Assembly (NCBI GenBank): GCA_947479475.1
Contig: CANJZW010000001.1
Location: 79,313-143,312 of the forward strand
Length of the DNA stretch: 64,000 nucleotides
Direction: 5' to 3'
From: Chthoniobacteraceae bacterium
GTDB taxonomy: Bacteria; Verrucomicrobiota; Verrucomicrobiia; Chthoniobacterales; Chthoniobacteraceae
Made by a program: the position numbers and the translations under genes. Below, in pieces: positions 1 through 8,799 of the stretch. Position 1 is the first letter of the stretch, and each line of letters starts with the position of its first letter. Under the pieces are notes generated by a model, which was not told the origin of the DNA, did no database searches, and saw only the letters and a program-made list of their open reading frames with translations.

Positions 1-18
1 GGCGGTTCCTCCGCCTTT
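1..18 (-). terminator. possible secA terminator hairpin (cut by window edge)
   Basis: A GGCGG/CCGCC stem with a 5-nt loop lies just after the secA stop codon. The place where a T-run would follow on the minus strand is outside the window, so terminator function cannot be confirmed. Confidence 0.3.
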
Positions 19-24
19 GCCCGG

Positions 25-2997
25 CTAGCCCGTCTTTCCGCAGCAGCTTTTGAACTTCCTACCGCTCCCGCAAGGGCAAGGGTCGTTGCGTCCAATTTGC
101 GCTGGCTGTGGCCCGGCCTGTGCGCGGGAGGCGAGAATCGCATCCAGGGACGGTTCAGAAATTTGGAGCCGGGATGGTTCCCGGGTTTCGGTAATGCCTC
201 CAGATTCGTCGGGAGACTGCAAAAACTGGGGTAGATTGGCTAGAAACTGTTCGAAGGCCATCAGATTGGACGCTGAACGGAACAGATTGTGAAGAATCTC
301 GCCGTTGATGTTGGCCATCAGAACCTCGAACATGTCGTAGGCTTCGGTCTTGAACTCCACGAGAGGGTCCTTCTGCCCGTAAGCTCTCAAATAGACGCCT
401 TCGCGGAGGGCATCCATTCCGTACAAATGTTCCTGCCAGAGACGGTCTATGGCATTGAGTAAAATCATCCGTTCGGTGCTGCGAAGGGCTTCCGCCTCTT
501 CATGCGCAGACTTGAGCGCGTATGCAGACCGGAGTTTTTCCATCAGGAAGTTTGCGACTTCTTCGGCTGTTCCGTTTTCGAACGGTCCCTCTTCCATGGA
601 GAGTGCCAGCGGGCAGGTGACGTTAATCCAATGCACGAGAGCCTCCGGTTCGCGGGGGCCATCGGGCGGAAGGAACTCGAGCACTTTTGCCGGAATGGTT
701 TCATCGATCACCTCCTCCAGCATCTGGTGTGGATCTTCGGTGTTGATGGCATCATTGCGCCAGCCGTAGATGACTTCGCGCTGTTTGTTCATCACGTCGT
801 CAAATTCGAGTGAACGTTTGCGCATCAAATAATTACGCTGTTCAACCCGCTTCTGCGCTGTTTCGACGGACTTATTGAGCCACGGATGTTCCAAAGACTC
901 ACCTTCCTGCAAACCGAAGCGCTCCATCATCCGCGTCATGCGATCCGCAGCGCCGAAGTTGCGCATGAGGTCGTCTTCAAAAGAAACAAAGAATCGCGAA
1001 AGTCCAGGGTCGCCTTGACGCGCGCAACGGCCTCGCAACTGACGATCAATCCGACGGGATTCGTGGCGTTCCGTGCCGATCACATATAATCCGCCCAATT
1101 CGCGAACTCCCTCGCCCAGCTTGATGTCCGTACCGCGGCCGGCCATGTTCGTAGAGATCGTCACAGCCTCTTTTTGCCCGGCGCGTGAAACGATTTCTGC
1201 CTCCTGCTGGTGGTATTTCGCGTTAAGGACGGCGTGCGGAATTTTCTCGCGCTTGAGCATGCGCGAAAGCACTTCACTCTGTTCAACACTGACCGTTCCC
1301 ACGAGCACGGGCTGCCCCTTGGTGTGGGCGTCGCGAATTTCATTGATAACTGCCGCGAACTTTTCGCGCCGAGTCTTGTAAATGAGATCGTTTAAATCCT
1401 TGCGAATGCATGGCTTGTTCGTGGGCGCCACGGCGACGTCGAGTTTGTACACATCGTGAAACTCGTTGGCTTCGGTTTCTGCAGTGCCCGTCATGCCCGC
1501 GAGTTTCCGATATAGACGGAAATAGTTTTGGATGGTGATGGTGGCCAGCGTCTGGGTTTCGCGGTCGATCGTGACCCCCTCCTTGGCTTCGACGGCCCCG
1601 TGAAGGCCGTCGCTCCAGCGCCTGCCAGGCATCTTCCGCCCGGTAAATTCGTCAACAATCACCACCTTACCTTCTTCAACGACGTAGTTTACATCGCGCT
1701 CATAGATGCAGTACGCCCGCAGAAGTTGGGTGATGTTGTGAATGCGCTCGGACTGATGGTCCATGTGAGCCTGCCGTTTGGATTTCTCCTCGGCTTTTTC
1801 CGCAGATGTGAGTCCGGAATTTTGGTCGATCTCGGCGAACTGCGTCATCAGATCCGGCAGAACAAAGGCATCGGGATCCCCGGGGCTCATGAAGTTGCGC
1901 CCCTGGTCGGTGAGGTCTGTTTCGTGGGCGCGTTCGTCGATAGTGAAGTAAAGCTCCTCTTTGACCTCAAAGAGTTCTTCCTTGTGGGTATCCGTGGCGA
2001 AATAAAGCTCAGCTTTGTCGAGGGCGCGCCGTCTCTCTGCGTCTTCCATGGCGCGCATGAGGCCTTTGTTGCGAGGTTGGCCGAGTTTAATTTTGAAAAG
2101 AACCCTGCCGTATTCTTCCTGCTTGCCGGCCTTCCATTGTTCTTCTGCCTCGCTGGCGAGCCGATTGCACAACATAGCCTGCTTGCGGACAAGATCATCC
2201 ACCATCGGCTTGAACTTGTCGAACTGGTGGGTCGAAACTGTCGCCGGCCCCGAGATGATGAGTGGGGTGCGGGCTTCGTCGATGAGGATGGAATCAACTT
2301 CATCAACGATCGCAAAAAAGTGGCCCCTCTGGACTTGCTGTTCCTTTGAGGAGGCCATGCCGTTATCACGGAGATAGTCAAAACCGAACTCCGAGTTCAT
2401 CCCGTAAGTGATGTCGCTGTAGTACTGCTCGCGGCGGTAGTCTGGAGACTGATCATGCTGGATAATCCCGGTGGTCAGCCCCAGAAATCCATAGATCTGG
2501 CTCATCCATTCCGCGTCGCGTCTGGCGAGGTAATCGTTGGTGGTGACCAGATGGGCCCCGCGACCACTCAGTCCGTTGAGAAATAGTGGAAGGGTTGCCA
2601 CCAGCGTTTTGCCTTCGCCCGTAGCCATTTCAACAATGGTTCCGCGATGCAGACAAATCCCGCCGATCAACTGGACATCAAAGTGAACCATTTCCCAGCG
2701 GGCTTCCTGCTCGCAGGCCACAAAGGTGTGTTTACGCTCTGTCAGGCGGCGGGCGGCGTTTTTGACCGCAGCAAAAGCTTCAGGCAGAAGTTCGTTGAGG
2801 AGACGTTGCTGTACGGGAGCTTCAGACTCGGAGCGGAGCCGGGTTTTCCATTCCTGCACTTTGGCGCGCAATTCGTCGTCGCTGAGCCGCTGGAATTCCA
2901 ATTCCAATTGATTGATGCGGTCCACCGTCGGTCGCAGTGCATTGAGCATGCGGGTGTTTTTGGAACCGATCACCTTCTTTAGAAACCACTGGATCAT
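25..2997 (-). CDS. secA: SecA preprotein translocase ATPase
   Basis: ATPase motor that drives exported preproteins through SecYEG. The 990-residue product has the Walker A motif ATGEGKT near residue 126, the DEAD-like VDEVDSI near 235, the late helicase motif NMAGRGTDIKLG, and a C-terminal SEC-C zinc motif with C974, C976, C985 and C986. The start is well supported because the first 25 residues align in pattern with other SecA N-termini (KKVIGSKNTR resembles KVFGSRNDR of E. coli as I recall it). It follows pyrE by only 60 nt. There is no Shine-Dalgarno sequence: the space before the ATG is taken by a terminator-like hairpin and T-run. A housekeeping SecA suits a genome region rich in exported proteins. 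Confidence 0.98.
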   Translation of the reverse strand: MIQWFLKKVIGSKNTRMLNALRPTVDRINQLELEFQRLSDDELRAKVQEWKTRLRSESEAPVQQRLLNELLPEAFAAVKNAARRLTERKHTFVACEQEARWEMVHFDVQLIGGICLHRGTIVEMATGEGKTLVATLPLFLNGLSGRGAHLVTTNDYLARRDAEWMSQIYGFLGLTTGIIQHDQSPDYRREQYYSDITYGMNSEFGFDYLRDNGMASSKEQQVQRGHFFAIVDEVDSILIDEARTPLIISGPATVSTHQFDKFKPMVDDLVRKQAMLCNRLASEAEEQWKAGKQEEYGRVLFKIKLGQPRNKGLMRAMEDAERRRALDKAELYFATDTHKEELFEVKEELYFTIDERAHETDLTDQGRNFMSPGDPDAFVLPDLMTQFAEIDQNSGLTSAEKAEEKSKRQAHMDHQSERIHNITQLLRAYCIYERDVNYVVEEGKVVIVDEFTGRKMPGRRWSDGLHGAVEAKEGVTIDRETQTLATITIQNYFRLYRKLAGMTGTAETEANEFHDVYKLDVAVAPTNKPCIRKDLNDLIYKTRREKFAAVINEIRDAHTKGQPVLVGTVSVEQSEVLSRMLKREKIPHAVLNAKYHQQEAEIVSRAGQKEAVTISTNMAGRGTDIKLGEGVRELGGLYVIGTERHESRRIDRQLRGRCARQGDPGLSRFFVSFEDDLMRNFGAADRMTRMMERFGLQEGESLEHPWLNKSVETAQKRVEQRNYLMRKRSLEFDDVMNKQREVIYGWRNDAINTEDPHQMLEEVIDETIPAKVLEFLPPDGPREPEALVHWINVTCPLALSMEEGPFENGTAEEVANFLMEKLRSAYALKSAHEEAEALRSTERMILLNAIDRLWQEHLYGMDALREGVYLRAYGQKDPLVEFKTEAYDMFEVLMANINGEILHNLFRSASNLMAFEQFLANLPQFLQSPDESGGITETREPSRLQISEPSLDAILASRAQAGPQPAQIGRNDPCPCGSGRKFKSCCGKTG

Positions 2998-3000
2998 GGG

Positions 3001-3023
3001 AAAAAAGCGGCGCCTGAGGCGCC
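3001..3023 (-). terminator. terminator-like hairpin directly before secA
   Basis: On the minus strand a perfect GGCGCC/GGCGCC stem with a 3-nt loop is followed by GCTTTTTT, then CCC and the secA ATG. This is a textbook intrinsic terminator placed between pyrE and secA with only 3 nt between the T-run and the start codon. It either ends the ridA-pyrE transcript or attenuates secA. Confidence 0.75.
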
Positions 3024-3057
3024 AAATACGTTGAGTGTTAAAGGAGGGAGAACTGGC

Positions 3058-3627
3058 CTACTTGCTGCCCGGTTTGTTTGCTGGCGTGCCCACCAGATCA
3101 GGCGGGAGATGGTCGGCGGCGAACGTTTCAACGTTCAATTGTGTGAGGCTGATGTAGGGGCAGCCGAAGTCCGGAAGGTGCCCCCCGCTGCGGTCCACAA
3201 TGGAGGCCACGGCGACAACTTCGGCTCCATGCTGCCGCACGATAGCGATGGTTTCCATCACGCGTCCGCCCCGGGTGACGACATCCTCGGCGACGAGGAA
3301 CTTGTCGCCCGGGTGGATCTGAAACCCGCGCCGGAGAACGAGCTGGTCATTTTCCTTTTCGGCGAAAATGTGCGGCAGGCCAAGGTGCCGGGCAACTTCG
3401 TGCCCGACAATCAAGCCGCCCAATGCGGGTGAAATCACGCGGGTCGCACCTGTTGGACGAGCTTTTTCAGCAAGCTGTCCGCACACTTCGGAGGCAAGCG
3501 CCGTATCCTGCAGGAGTAGGGCGCATTGAAAAAACTGGCGGCTATGCAGGCCGGAGCGCAGCAGAAAGTGCCCTTCGAGAAGGGCGCCTGCCTTGCGGAA
3601 AAGTTGCAAAACGTCGGACATGGGCAT
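3058..3627 (-). CDS. pyrE: orotate phosphoribosyltransferase
   Basis: Converts orotate and PRPP to orotidine 5'-phosphate in pyrimidine synthesis. The 189-aa length is usual for PyrE. The PRPP-binding loop is visible as VAEDVVTRGGRV around residues 110-122, and the conserved region SPALGGLIVGHEVARHLG precedes it. Two in-frame ATGs lie 6 nt apart (3627 and 3621), so the N-terminus is uncertain by two residues. The start lies 6 nt after the ridA stop, suggesting co-transcription and possibly translational coupling. The stop is followed by the hairpin before secA. Confidence 0.95.
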   Translation of the reverse strand: MPMSDVLQLFRKAGALLEGHFLLRSGLHSRQFFQCALLLQDTALASEVCGQLAEKARPTGATRVISPALGGLIVGHEVARHLGLPHIFAEKENDQLVLRRGFQIHPGDKFLVAEDVVTRGGRVMETIAIVRQHGAEVVAVASIVDRSGGHLPDFGCPYISLTQLNVETFAADHLPPDLVGTPANKPGSK

Positions 3628-3633
3628 GAATGG

Positions 3634-4011
3634 CTAGGAAACCGCGACGACCTCAATTTCAACCTGGGCGCCGCGGGGCAATGCGACAACCTGCACGGTG
3701 GAACGGGCGGGGAAGGGGGGGTGAAAAAATTCTCCGTACACAGCGTTCATCTCAGAAAACGCAGCGAGGTCTGTCATGAAAACAGTGGCTTTGACGACGT
3801 TGCCGTGGTCCATGCCATTGGCTTTCAGCACGGCCCCCACGTTTTCAAGGACGCGCTTGGCCTGTTCCGCGACCCCACCGGACACAATCTCGTTGGAAAC
3901 TGGATCGAGGGGAATTTGCCCGGCGCAGTACAGGGTGTTGCCCGCCGCTATCGCTTGGGAGTACGGACCAACGGCGGCCGGGGCCTCAGAAGTAGCGATC
4001 ACTTTTCGCAT
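3634..4011 (-). CDS. ridA: RidA/YjgF family enamine/imine deaminase
   Basis: Hydrolyses reactive 2-aminoacrylate and other enamine/imine intermediates of amino-acid metabolism. From the ATG at 4011 the protein is about 125 aa, the normal family length, and begins MRKVIATSEAPAAVGPYSQA. The internal YCAGQIPLDP and the C-terminal PARSTVQVVALPRGAQVEIE are family signatures, the latter carrying the conserved Arg. The frame stays open upstream to 4221, but that 70-residue extension is unlike the family and would overlap argG on the other strand. It is the first gene of a likely ridA-pyrE unit and is divergent from argG. Confidence 0.93.
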   Translation of the reverse strand: MRKVIATSEAPAAVGPYSQAIAAGNTLYCAGQIPLDPVSNEIVSGGVAEQAKRVLENVGAVLKANGMDHGNVVKATVFMTDLAAFSEMNAVYGEFFHPPFPARSTVQVVALPRGAQVEIEVVAVS

Positions 4012-4183
4012 AAGAGTCGGACAACCTAGCAAGCCAGGCCCCAGTGTAAAGGCTGGCGCGCATCCATGCGGCGAATGGGGGCAAAGGGAGGCGCCTTTGC
4101 CCATCTCTCGTACCCGTTGCCCACCATTGCCGCTCAAAATAGTTGGCCCGGGGCGGCGTCTCTGTTTGCATCCGGCCTGATTT

Positions 4184-5482
4184 ATGAAAATTGTGCTCGC
4201 GTACTCGGGGGGGCTCGACACTTCGGTGCTCCTCGCTTGGTTAAAGGAAACCTATCAGGCTGAAATTATTGCATTCTGTGCCGACGTCGGCCAGGAGGAA
4301 GAACTTGATGGCTTGGAGGAAAAGGCCGCCCGCACCGGGGCGTCGAAAATCTATATCGACAACCTCTGTGAGGAGTTTGCGAAGGACTTTATTTTCCCCA
4401 TGATTCAGGCCAACGCGATCTACGAGGGTCAGTATTTGCTGGGTACGTCGATTGCGCGCCCGCTCATCGCGAAACGCATGGTCGAAATCGCCAAGGCCGA
4501 AGGCGCTGACGCCGTCGGCCACGGGGCCACAGGCAAGGGCAATGACCAAGTTCGGTTTGAGCTCGCGGCCGCGGCACTCGCTCCGGAGCTCGAAGTGATC
4601 GCCCCGTGGCGCCAGGACCGGTTTCGGGAGCAATTCCCCGGCCGGGCTGAAATGATTGCTTATTGCGAAGCCCGAGGAATTCCGGTGCAGGCGACTGCAA
4701 AAAAACCCTATTCGATGGATCGCAATCTGTTGCATATCTCGTTTGAAGCAGGAATTTTGGAGGACCCTTGGTATGATGCTTCCGCACCCGAGGCAGCTGG
4801 GATGTACGTGTTGTCGGTTTCTCCGGAGCAGGCGCCTGACAAGGCTGAATACGTGCAGCTCAGTTTTGAAAAAGGGGTCTGCACAGCCGTCGGTCACGAG
4901 GGAGTCGCTGAATTGTTGGTCCAGTTAGGTTACTCCGGCACCCAGACGTTGGATTCTGAAGGGAACGTTCTCCTTTCGCCGTACTGGATCATGAAGGTGC
5001 TCAACCGCCTCGGCGGACGCAATGGAATCGGCCGCGTAGACATGGTCGAAAACCGCTTTGTTGGAATGAAGTCCCGAGGCGTCTACGAGACTCCGGGAGG
5101 AGCCATCTTACATTTTGGCCACCGCCAGATTGAGTCCCTCACAATGGACCGCGAAGTGATGCATTTGCGCGACGGGTTGATCCCTAAATACGCCTCGCTT
5201 GTGTACAATGGCTTTTGGTTCAGTCCCGAGCGCGATGCCTTGCAGGCTTTGATCACGGAAAGTCAGCGCAACGTTTCGGGTACGGTCAGACTCAAACTTT
5301 ACAAGGGTAACGTCATGGCCGCGGGGCGCAAGTCGCCTTTGAGTCTCTACAACCCGCACATCGCGACCATGGAGGCCGATCCAACCAAGGCTTACAATCA
5401 GAACGACGCAACCGGCTTTATCTCGCTCAATGCGCTGCGCTTGAAAGTCGCCTCTCGTGTGCACGGCGCGGGACAGCACTAA
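4184..5482 (+). CDS. argG: argininosuccinate synthase
   Basis: Joins citrulline and aspartate with ATP to make argininosuccinate, the penultimate step of arginine synthesis. The 432-aa product has the N-type ATP PP-loop [10 protein letters not shown] at residues 6-15, then the [15 protein letters not shown] substrate segment and the [16 protein letters not shown] region. It is transcribed alone, divergently from ridA across about 170 nt, and is closed by a strong terminator. No clear Shine-Dalgarno sequence precedes the ATG. Confidence 0.97.
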   Translation: MKIVLAYSGGLDTSVLLAWLKETYQAEIIAFCADVGQEEELDGLEEKAARTGASKIYIDNLCEEFAKDFIFPMIQANAIYEGQYLLGTSIARPLIAKRMVEIAKAEGADAVGHGATGKGNDQVRFELAAAALAPELEVIAPWRQDRFREQFPGRAEMIAYCEARGIPVQATAKKPYSMDRNLLHISFEAGILEDPWYDASAPEAAGMYVLSVSPEQAPDKAEYVQLSFEKGVCTAVGHEGVAELLVQLGYSGTQTLDSEGNVLLSPYWIMKVLNRLGGRNGIGRVDMVENRFVGMKSRGVYETPGGAILHFGHRQIESLTMDREVMHLRDGLIPKYASLVYNGFWFSPERDALQALITESQRNVSGTVRLKLYKGNVMAAGRKSPLSLYNPHIATMEADPTKAYNQNDATGFISLNALRLKVASRVHGAGQH

Positions 5483-5513
5483 CCTCGCCACCGGCAGTAC
5501 AACCTGCCCTCGC

Positions 5514-5548
5514 AATCGCACGGCTATTCTGGCGGCCGTGCGATTTTC
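5514..5548 (+). terminator. argG intrinsic terminator
   Basis: An 11-bp perfect stem (AATCGCACGGC with GCCGTGCGATT) with a 10-nt loop is followed by TT, 32 nt after the argG stop. The T-tail is short but the stem is strong. Confidence 0.75.
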
Positions 5549-5569
5549 TGGCAGGCGGTCTTCAGTGTT

Positions 5570-5848
5570 TCACCGCTTGCCGCGGACCGCCTCTTTCTTT
5601 GCCTCCGCATCGGAGTGGACTTTCTGAAGTTCGCGGGCCAGCTGCTGCTCAATTTGTTGCGCGCCCTGGTGGTCGCCACTCGCGAGGGCTTTGGTGACTT
5701 GTTCGCGGAGGAAAAGCTCCTTCTCAGCCACTTTGGCGCGGGCCAGCGAGTCAATTTCGGCGATCTGAGATTTTTGGGCGGCACTCAGCGTAGAGCTTGG
5801 CGACTGCCTCTCCAGGCGGTCCATAGCGAGTTCGTAGGCGCTTTTCAT
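5570..5848 (-). CDS. small conserved-type hypothetical protein, helical
   Basis: From the ATG at 5848 this encodes 92 aa beginning MKSAYELAMDRLERQ, highly charged and predicted to be almost wholly helical, with Glu/Lys/Gln-rich stretches suggesting a coiled coil. There is no signal peptide and no membrane segment. I recall similar short proteins in Verrucomicrobiota genomes but know no function. The frame is open further upstream to 5929, but that extension would overlap the start of the divergent HAD gene, so the internal ATG is preferred. Confidence 0.65.
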   Translation of the reverse strand: MKSAYELAMDRLERQSPSSTLSAAQKSQIAEIDSLARAKVAEKELFLREQVTKALASGDHQGAQQIEQQLARELQKVHSDAEAKKEAVRGKR

Positions 5849-5894
5849 AGGGAAGTTCGTGAAAAATGTGGGCGTTTGGTTCAAGGTTGCTCTG

Positions 5895-6674
5895 ATGATC
5901 CGATTACTCAGCACAGACTTTGATGGCACACTAGTCGATCACTTTGCGACCCCGCCAGTGGATCACGCGCTCTTTTCGGTGCTTGCGGACCTGCGTGCCA
6001 GAGGAGTGCATTGGGCGGTAAACACTGGACGGGACCTTCATTTTGTGGATGACGGACTCCGGGAGTTTCATTTCCCAGTGGAACCAGACTTTGTTCTAAC
6101 AGCCGAACGCGAGGTCTTTCACAGGGGTCCCAACGGGGCATGGCAGGATTTTGGAGATTGGAATGCGCGTTGTTACTCCGCACATGACTCACTTTTTGAG
6201 TCTGCCTCAGACTTTTTGGATGATATCCGGAAGTTTCTAACCGAAACCGCCTGCGAAGCGGAACCGATCTGGGAGGGGCCGCGCATGGTCGGTCTCGCTG
6301 CGAAATCTGAGGAGGAGATGGACCGCATCTGCGTTTTCTTGGAGAGAGAACGCGCCAGAGTCCCCGGCTTCGCCTACATGCGAAACACGATTTGGGTGCG
6401 CTTTTGCCACGAGGCTTACAGCAAGGGAACCGCCCTTGGAGAACTGGCACGGCTCACTGGGATTTCCAGAGATGAAATTTTTGCTGCAGGGGACCATTAC
6501 AACGATCTGCCCATGCTTGATGGCGTGCATGCGCGCTGGGTGATGTGCCCGGAAAACGCGGTGCCAGTGGTTAAACAAACTGTTCTTACTGCGGGCGGGT
6601 ATGTGGCGAAGGGCCGTTGTAGCACGGGCGTGGTGGAGGCTCTCGCCCATTTTGGGGCGCTGATCAAAGGATAA
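5895..6674 (+). CDS. HAD-superfamily hydrolase (Cof-like, type IIB)
   Basis: Probable phosphatase of 259 aa. Motif I is TDFDGTLVD with the nucleophile and acid/base Asp at residues 8 and 10, and motif IV is GDHYNDLPML near residue 199. The cap between them fits the C2/IIB subclass, which dephosphorylates sugar phosphates and similar metabolites; the substrate cannot be read from sequence. The ATG at 5895 is chosen because the hydrophobic strand before motif I starts there. The stop overlaps the next start by one base (TAATG), so the kinase-like gene downstream is probably translationally coupled. Confidence 0.88.
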   Translation: MIRLLSTDFDGTLVDHFATPPVDHALFSVLADLRARGVHWAVNTGRDLHFVDDGLREFHFPVEPDFVLTAEREVFHRGPNGAWQDFGDWNARCYSAHDSLFESASDFLDDIRKFLTETACEAEPIWEGPRMVGLAAKSEEEMDRICVFLERERARVPGFAYMRNTIWVRFCHEAYSKGTALGELARLTGISRDEIFAAGDHYNDLPMLDGVHARWVMCPENAVPVVKQTVLTAGGYVAKGRCSTGVVEALAHFGALIKG

Positions 6675-7729
6675 TGGACGAGGGGACCATCCGCGGGAGG
6701 TTGCGCGTCATACGAGGCGCATTTCGTCCTCGGGGGATTGAGTGGCGGCCGTTTGTCGTTGAGGGGACCGCTTCCACCAACAGACTGTGGCGCGGGTCGG
6801 GTCCTTGTGGCGAATGGCTCTTAAAATGGTATCGCTATCCCAAGCCCGGCGTTCATCCAGAATCCGAGACGGCGGAATTTTTTCGGGATCAGCATTGCGA
6901 GGGCGTCGCGGAATTTGGTGCGCGTCTCGACCGTGAAGGTGCCGACGGATGGAGTACCGTCGCGTTTGTGCAGCGCTGGTTGTGTGGCGCATCTGTGTGG
7001 GGCCGGGTGGTTGCAGCGATGCGCAGCGGTTCCCCAGAAGCGGTCTTCGCTGGGGATCTGGGGCGGGCCGTAGGTGGCCTCCATCGGATTTTGGCTTCGG
7101 GAACCCCAGGCTCTTCCTTTGGCGCTGAGTCTTGGTGTCGCCAGCGACGGGCCCAGTGGATCGAGCGCATCTCTAGAGGCGTGTCCAAATTTCAAACCGC
7201 CTGCAGTGGGGATATTCCTCCGAGTGTGGACAAAGAGACATGGGAGCGTGCCCGGAGTCTTTGCGAAAACGTCCTGCATGGCTGGCGCGACCGGGAACAG
7301 AGGCTTCAGGAATTGAGAGTGGAGGGTGAAAGCATTCGTATTCATGGGGACTTACACTTGGGACAGATTTTAGAACGCGAAGGATGCTGCGGCCCGAGAC
7401 GTTTTGTGGCCGTGGATTTTGAGGGAGAGCCAACGCGTACGATTGCCGAACGTAGAGCCAAGGATTTGCCATTGCGCGACGTGGCGGGAATGTTCCGCTC
7501 CTTTGCCTATGCGGCCGCCGTCGCTGGAGTCTCTCAGGGTATTGCGGCGCACTGGAGCGCGATATTCTTGGAGGGGTGGCGTGAAATTATGCCGCTGCCT
7601 TCGGGAGAATGGCGCGTTCTACTCGACGCGTTGATCTGGGAAAAAGCCATCTACGAGGCCGAGTATGAACTGAGTCACAGACCCGACTGGCTTTGGATTC
7701 CGCTGAGCGTGTTTTCTGAAAAGTTCTAG
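6674..7729 (+). CDS. maltokinase-like phosphotransferase
   Basis: The 351-aa protein has the aminoglycoside-phosphotransferase/maltokinase fold. It contains the catalytic loop IHGDLHLGQIL near residue 223 and the metal-binding VDFEGEPTRTIAERRAKDLP near 248, followed by PLRDVAGMFRSF and, near the end, EAEYELSHRPDW. These match the kinase lobe of maltokinases (Mak/Pep2), which make maltose 1-phosphate from trehalose-derived maltose and ATP. None of the usual partners (treS, glgE, glgB) is in the window, so the sugar acceptor is uncertain. It is coupled to the HAD gene by a TAATG overlap, which suggests a kinase/phosphatase pair acting on related sugars. Confidence 0.8.
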   Translation: MDEGTIRGRLRVIRGAFRPRGIEWRPFVVEGTASTNRLWRGSGPCGEWLLKWYRYPKPGVHPESETAEFFRDQHCEGVAEFGARLDREGADGWSTVAFVQRWLCGASVWGRVVAAMRSGSPEAVFAGDLGRAVGGLHRILASGTPGSSFGAESWCRQRRAQWIERISRGVSKFQTACSGDIPPSVDKETWERARSLCENVLHGWRDREQRLQELRVEGESIRIHGDLHLGQILEREGCCGPRRFVAVDFEGEPTRTIAERRAKDLPLRDVAGMFRSFAYAAAVAGVSQGIAAHWSAIFLEGWREIMPLPSGEWRVLLDALIWEKAIYEAEYELSHRPDWLWIPLSVFSEKF

Positions 7730-7778
7730 TTTCTGAAAACCTTGCAGACGACCGGCCTATTGCGGTTTCTTCTTTCTT

Positions 7779-8777
7779 GTGAGTCTGTACCGCCGAATCA
7801 TTCGCCCCCTTCTTTTTTCTGCCGATCCAGAAATTGTCCACCACTTTGCCATGGGATGCCTGGAGACTTTCGGGCCCCTTTTAAGAGCTCTCACTCCGGA
7901 GCCAGATCCGAAGTTGGCTAAAACTGTTTTTGGAGTGCGCTTTCCTTCGCCGGTCGGCTTGGCGGCTGGCTTCGACAAAAATGCGAACGCCCTGCCCGCG
8001 TGGGAGGCCCTTGGATTTGGGTTTGCAGAAATCGGCACTGTGACCGCGAAAGGACAGCCAGGTAATCCGAAGCCACGTCTGTTTCGGTTGCCCGAGATAG
8101 AGGGGGTCATCAACCGCCTAGGTTTCAATAACGACGGGGCGGAGGCGGTTTCGGCACGGCTCGAGGCTCTGCAAAAAAGTGGCGACTGGCCACGCATTCC
8201 CGTGGGCATCAATCTTGGGAAATCAAAAGTCACGCCTCTGGAGGAGGCAAATGCCGACTATGTAGAATCCTTTGAGCGGCTGCGAGAGTTCGGAGACTAT
8301 TTTGTGCTCAACGTATCCTCACCCAATACTCCAGGGCTGAGAAAGCTGCAGGATAAAGACGCGCTGGAGGGCCTGCTATCGGCCGTCCAGGCCGCCAATA
8401 AAACACACCTGCCGCTGCTTCTGAAGATTGCACCTGACCTGGAATGGGCTGCCATTGACGAAATCATCGGGCTGGTGGAGGCGCATCAACTTTCCGGAAT
8501 CATCGCGACGAACACCACCATTGACCACTCGCAGGTCCCCGTTGAACGTCGCCAGCAGGGCGGGCTCAGCGGTCAACCTCTCAAACATCGGGCCTTGGAC
8601 GTGCTTCGCTTTATCACCGCCCGGACAGCCTTGCCAGTGATCGGAGTTGGCGGCATCGGGAGCGCGGACGATGCAAAGAAGCGCTTCGATGCCGGCGCTT
8701 CGCTGATCCAGATTTATACGGGCTTGGTGTACGAAGGGCCGGGGTTAGTTCGCAACATCCTAAAAGCCATGGTATAG
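7779..8777 (+). CDS. pyrD: dihydroorotate dehydrogenase (quinone type, class 2)
   Basis: Oxidises dihydroorotate to orotate, passing electrons to quinone. The 332-aa product begins at a GTG codon with the membrane-associating helix LYRRIIRPLLFSADPEIVHHF typical of class 2 enzymes, then GLAAGFDKNANALP, the active-site region NVSSPNTPGLRKLQ and the FMN phosphate loop VIGVGGIGS. It lies 49 nt after the maltokinase-like gene on the same strand and may share its transcript. It works with pyrE, encoded about 4 kb away on the other strand. Confidence 0.95.
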   Translation: MSLYRRIIRPLLFSADPEIVHHFAMGCLETFGPLLRALTPEPDPKLAKTVFGVRFPSPVGLAAGFDKNANALPAWEALGFGFAEIGTVTAKGQPGNPKPRLFRLPEIEGVINRLGFNNDGAEAVSARLEALQKSGDWPRIPVGINLGKSKVTPLEEANADYVESFERLREFGDYFVLNVSSPNTPGLRKLQDKDALEGLLSAVQAANKTHLPLLLKIAPDLEWAAIDEIIGLVEAHQLSGIIATNTTIDHSQVPVERRQQGGLSGQPLKHRALDVLRFITARTALPVIGVGGIGSADDAKKRFDAGASLIQIYTGLVYEGPGLVRNILKAMV

Positions 8778-8799
8778 CTCCGGTGAACGAAGCGCGTCT

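Noticed and set aside
1528-2349. Long plus-strand ORF inside secA
   Set aside because: It is antisense to a clear secA reading frame and its translation shows no family pattern; it is a shadow of a GC-rich gene.
4012-4221. 70-residue N-terminal extension of ridA
   Set aside because: It has no family counterpart and would overlap the argG start on the opposite strand.
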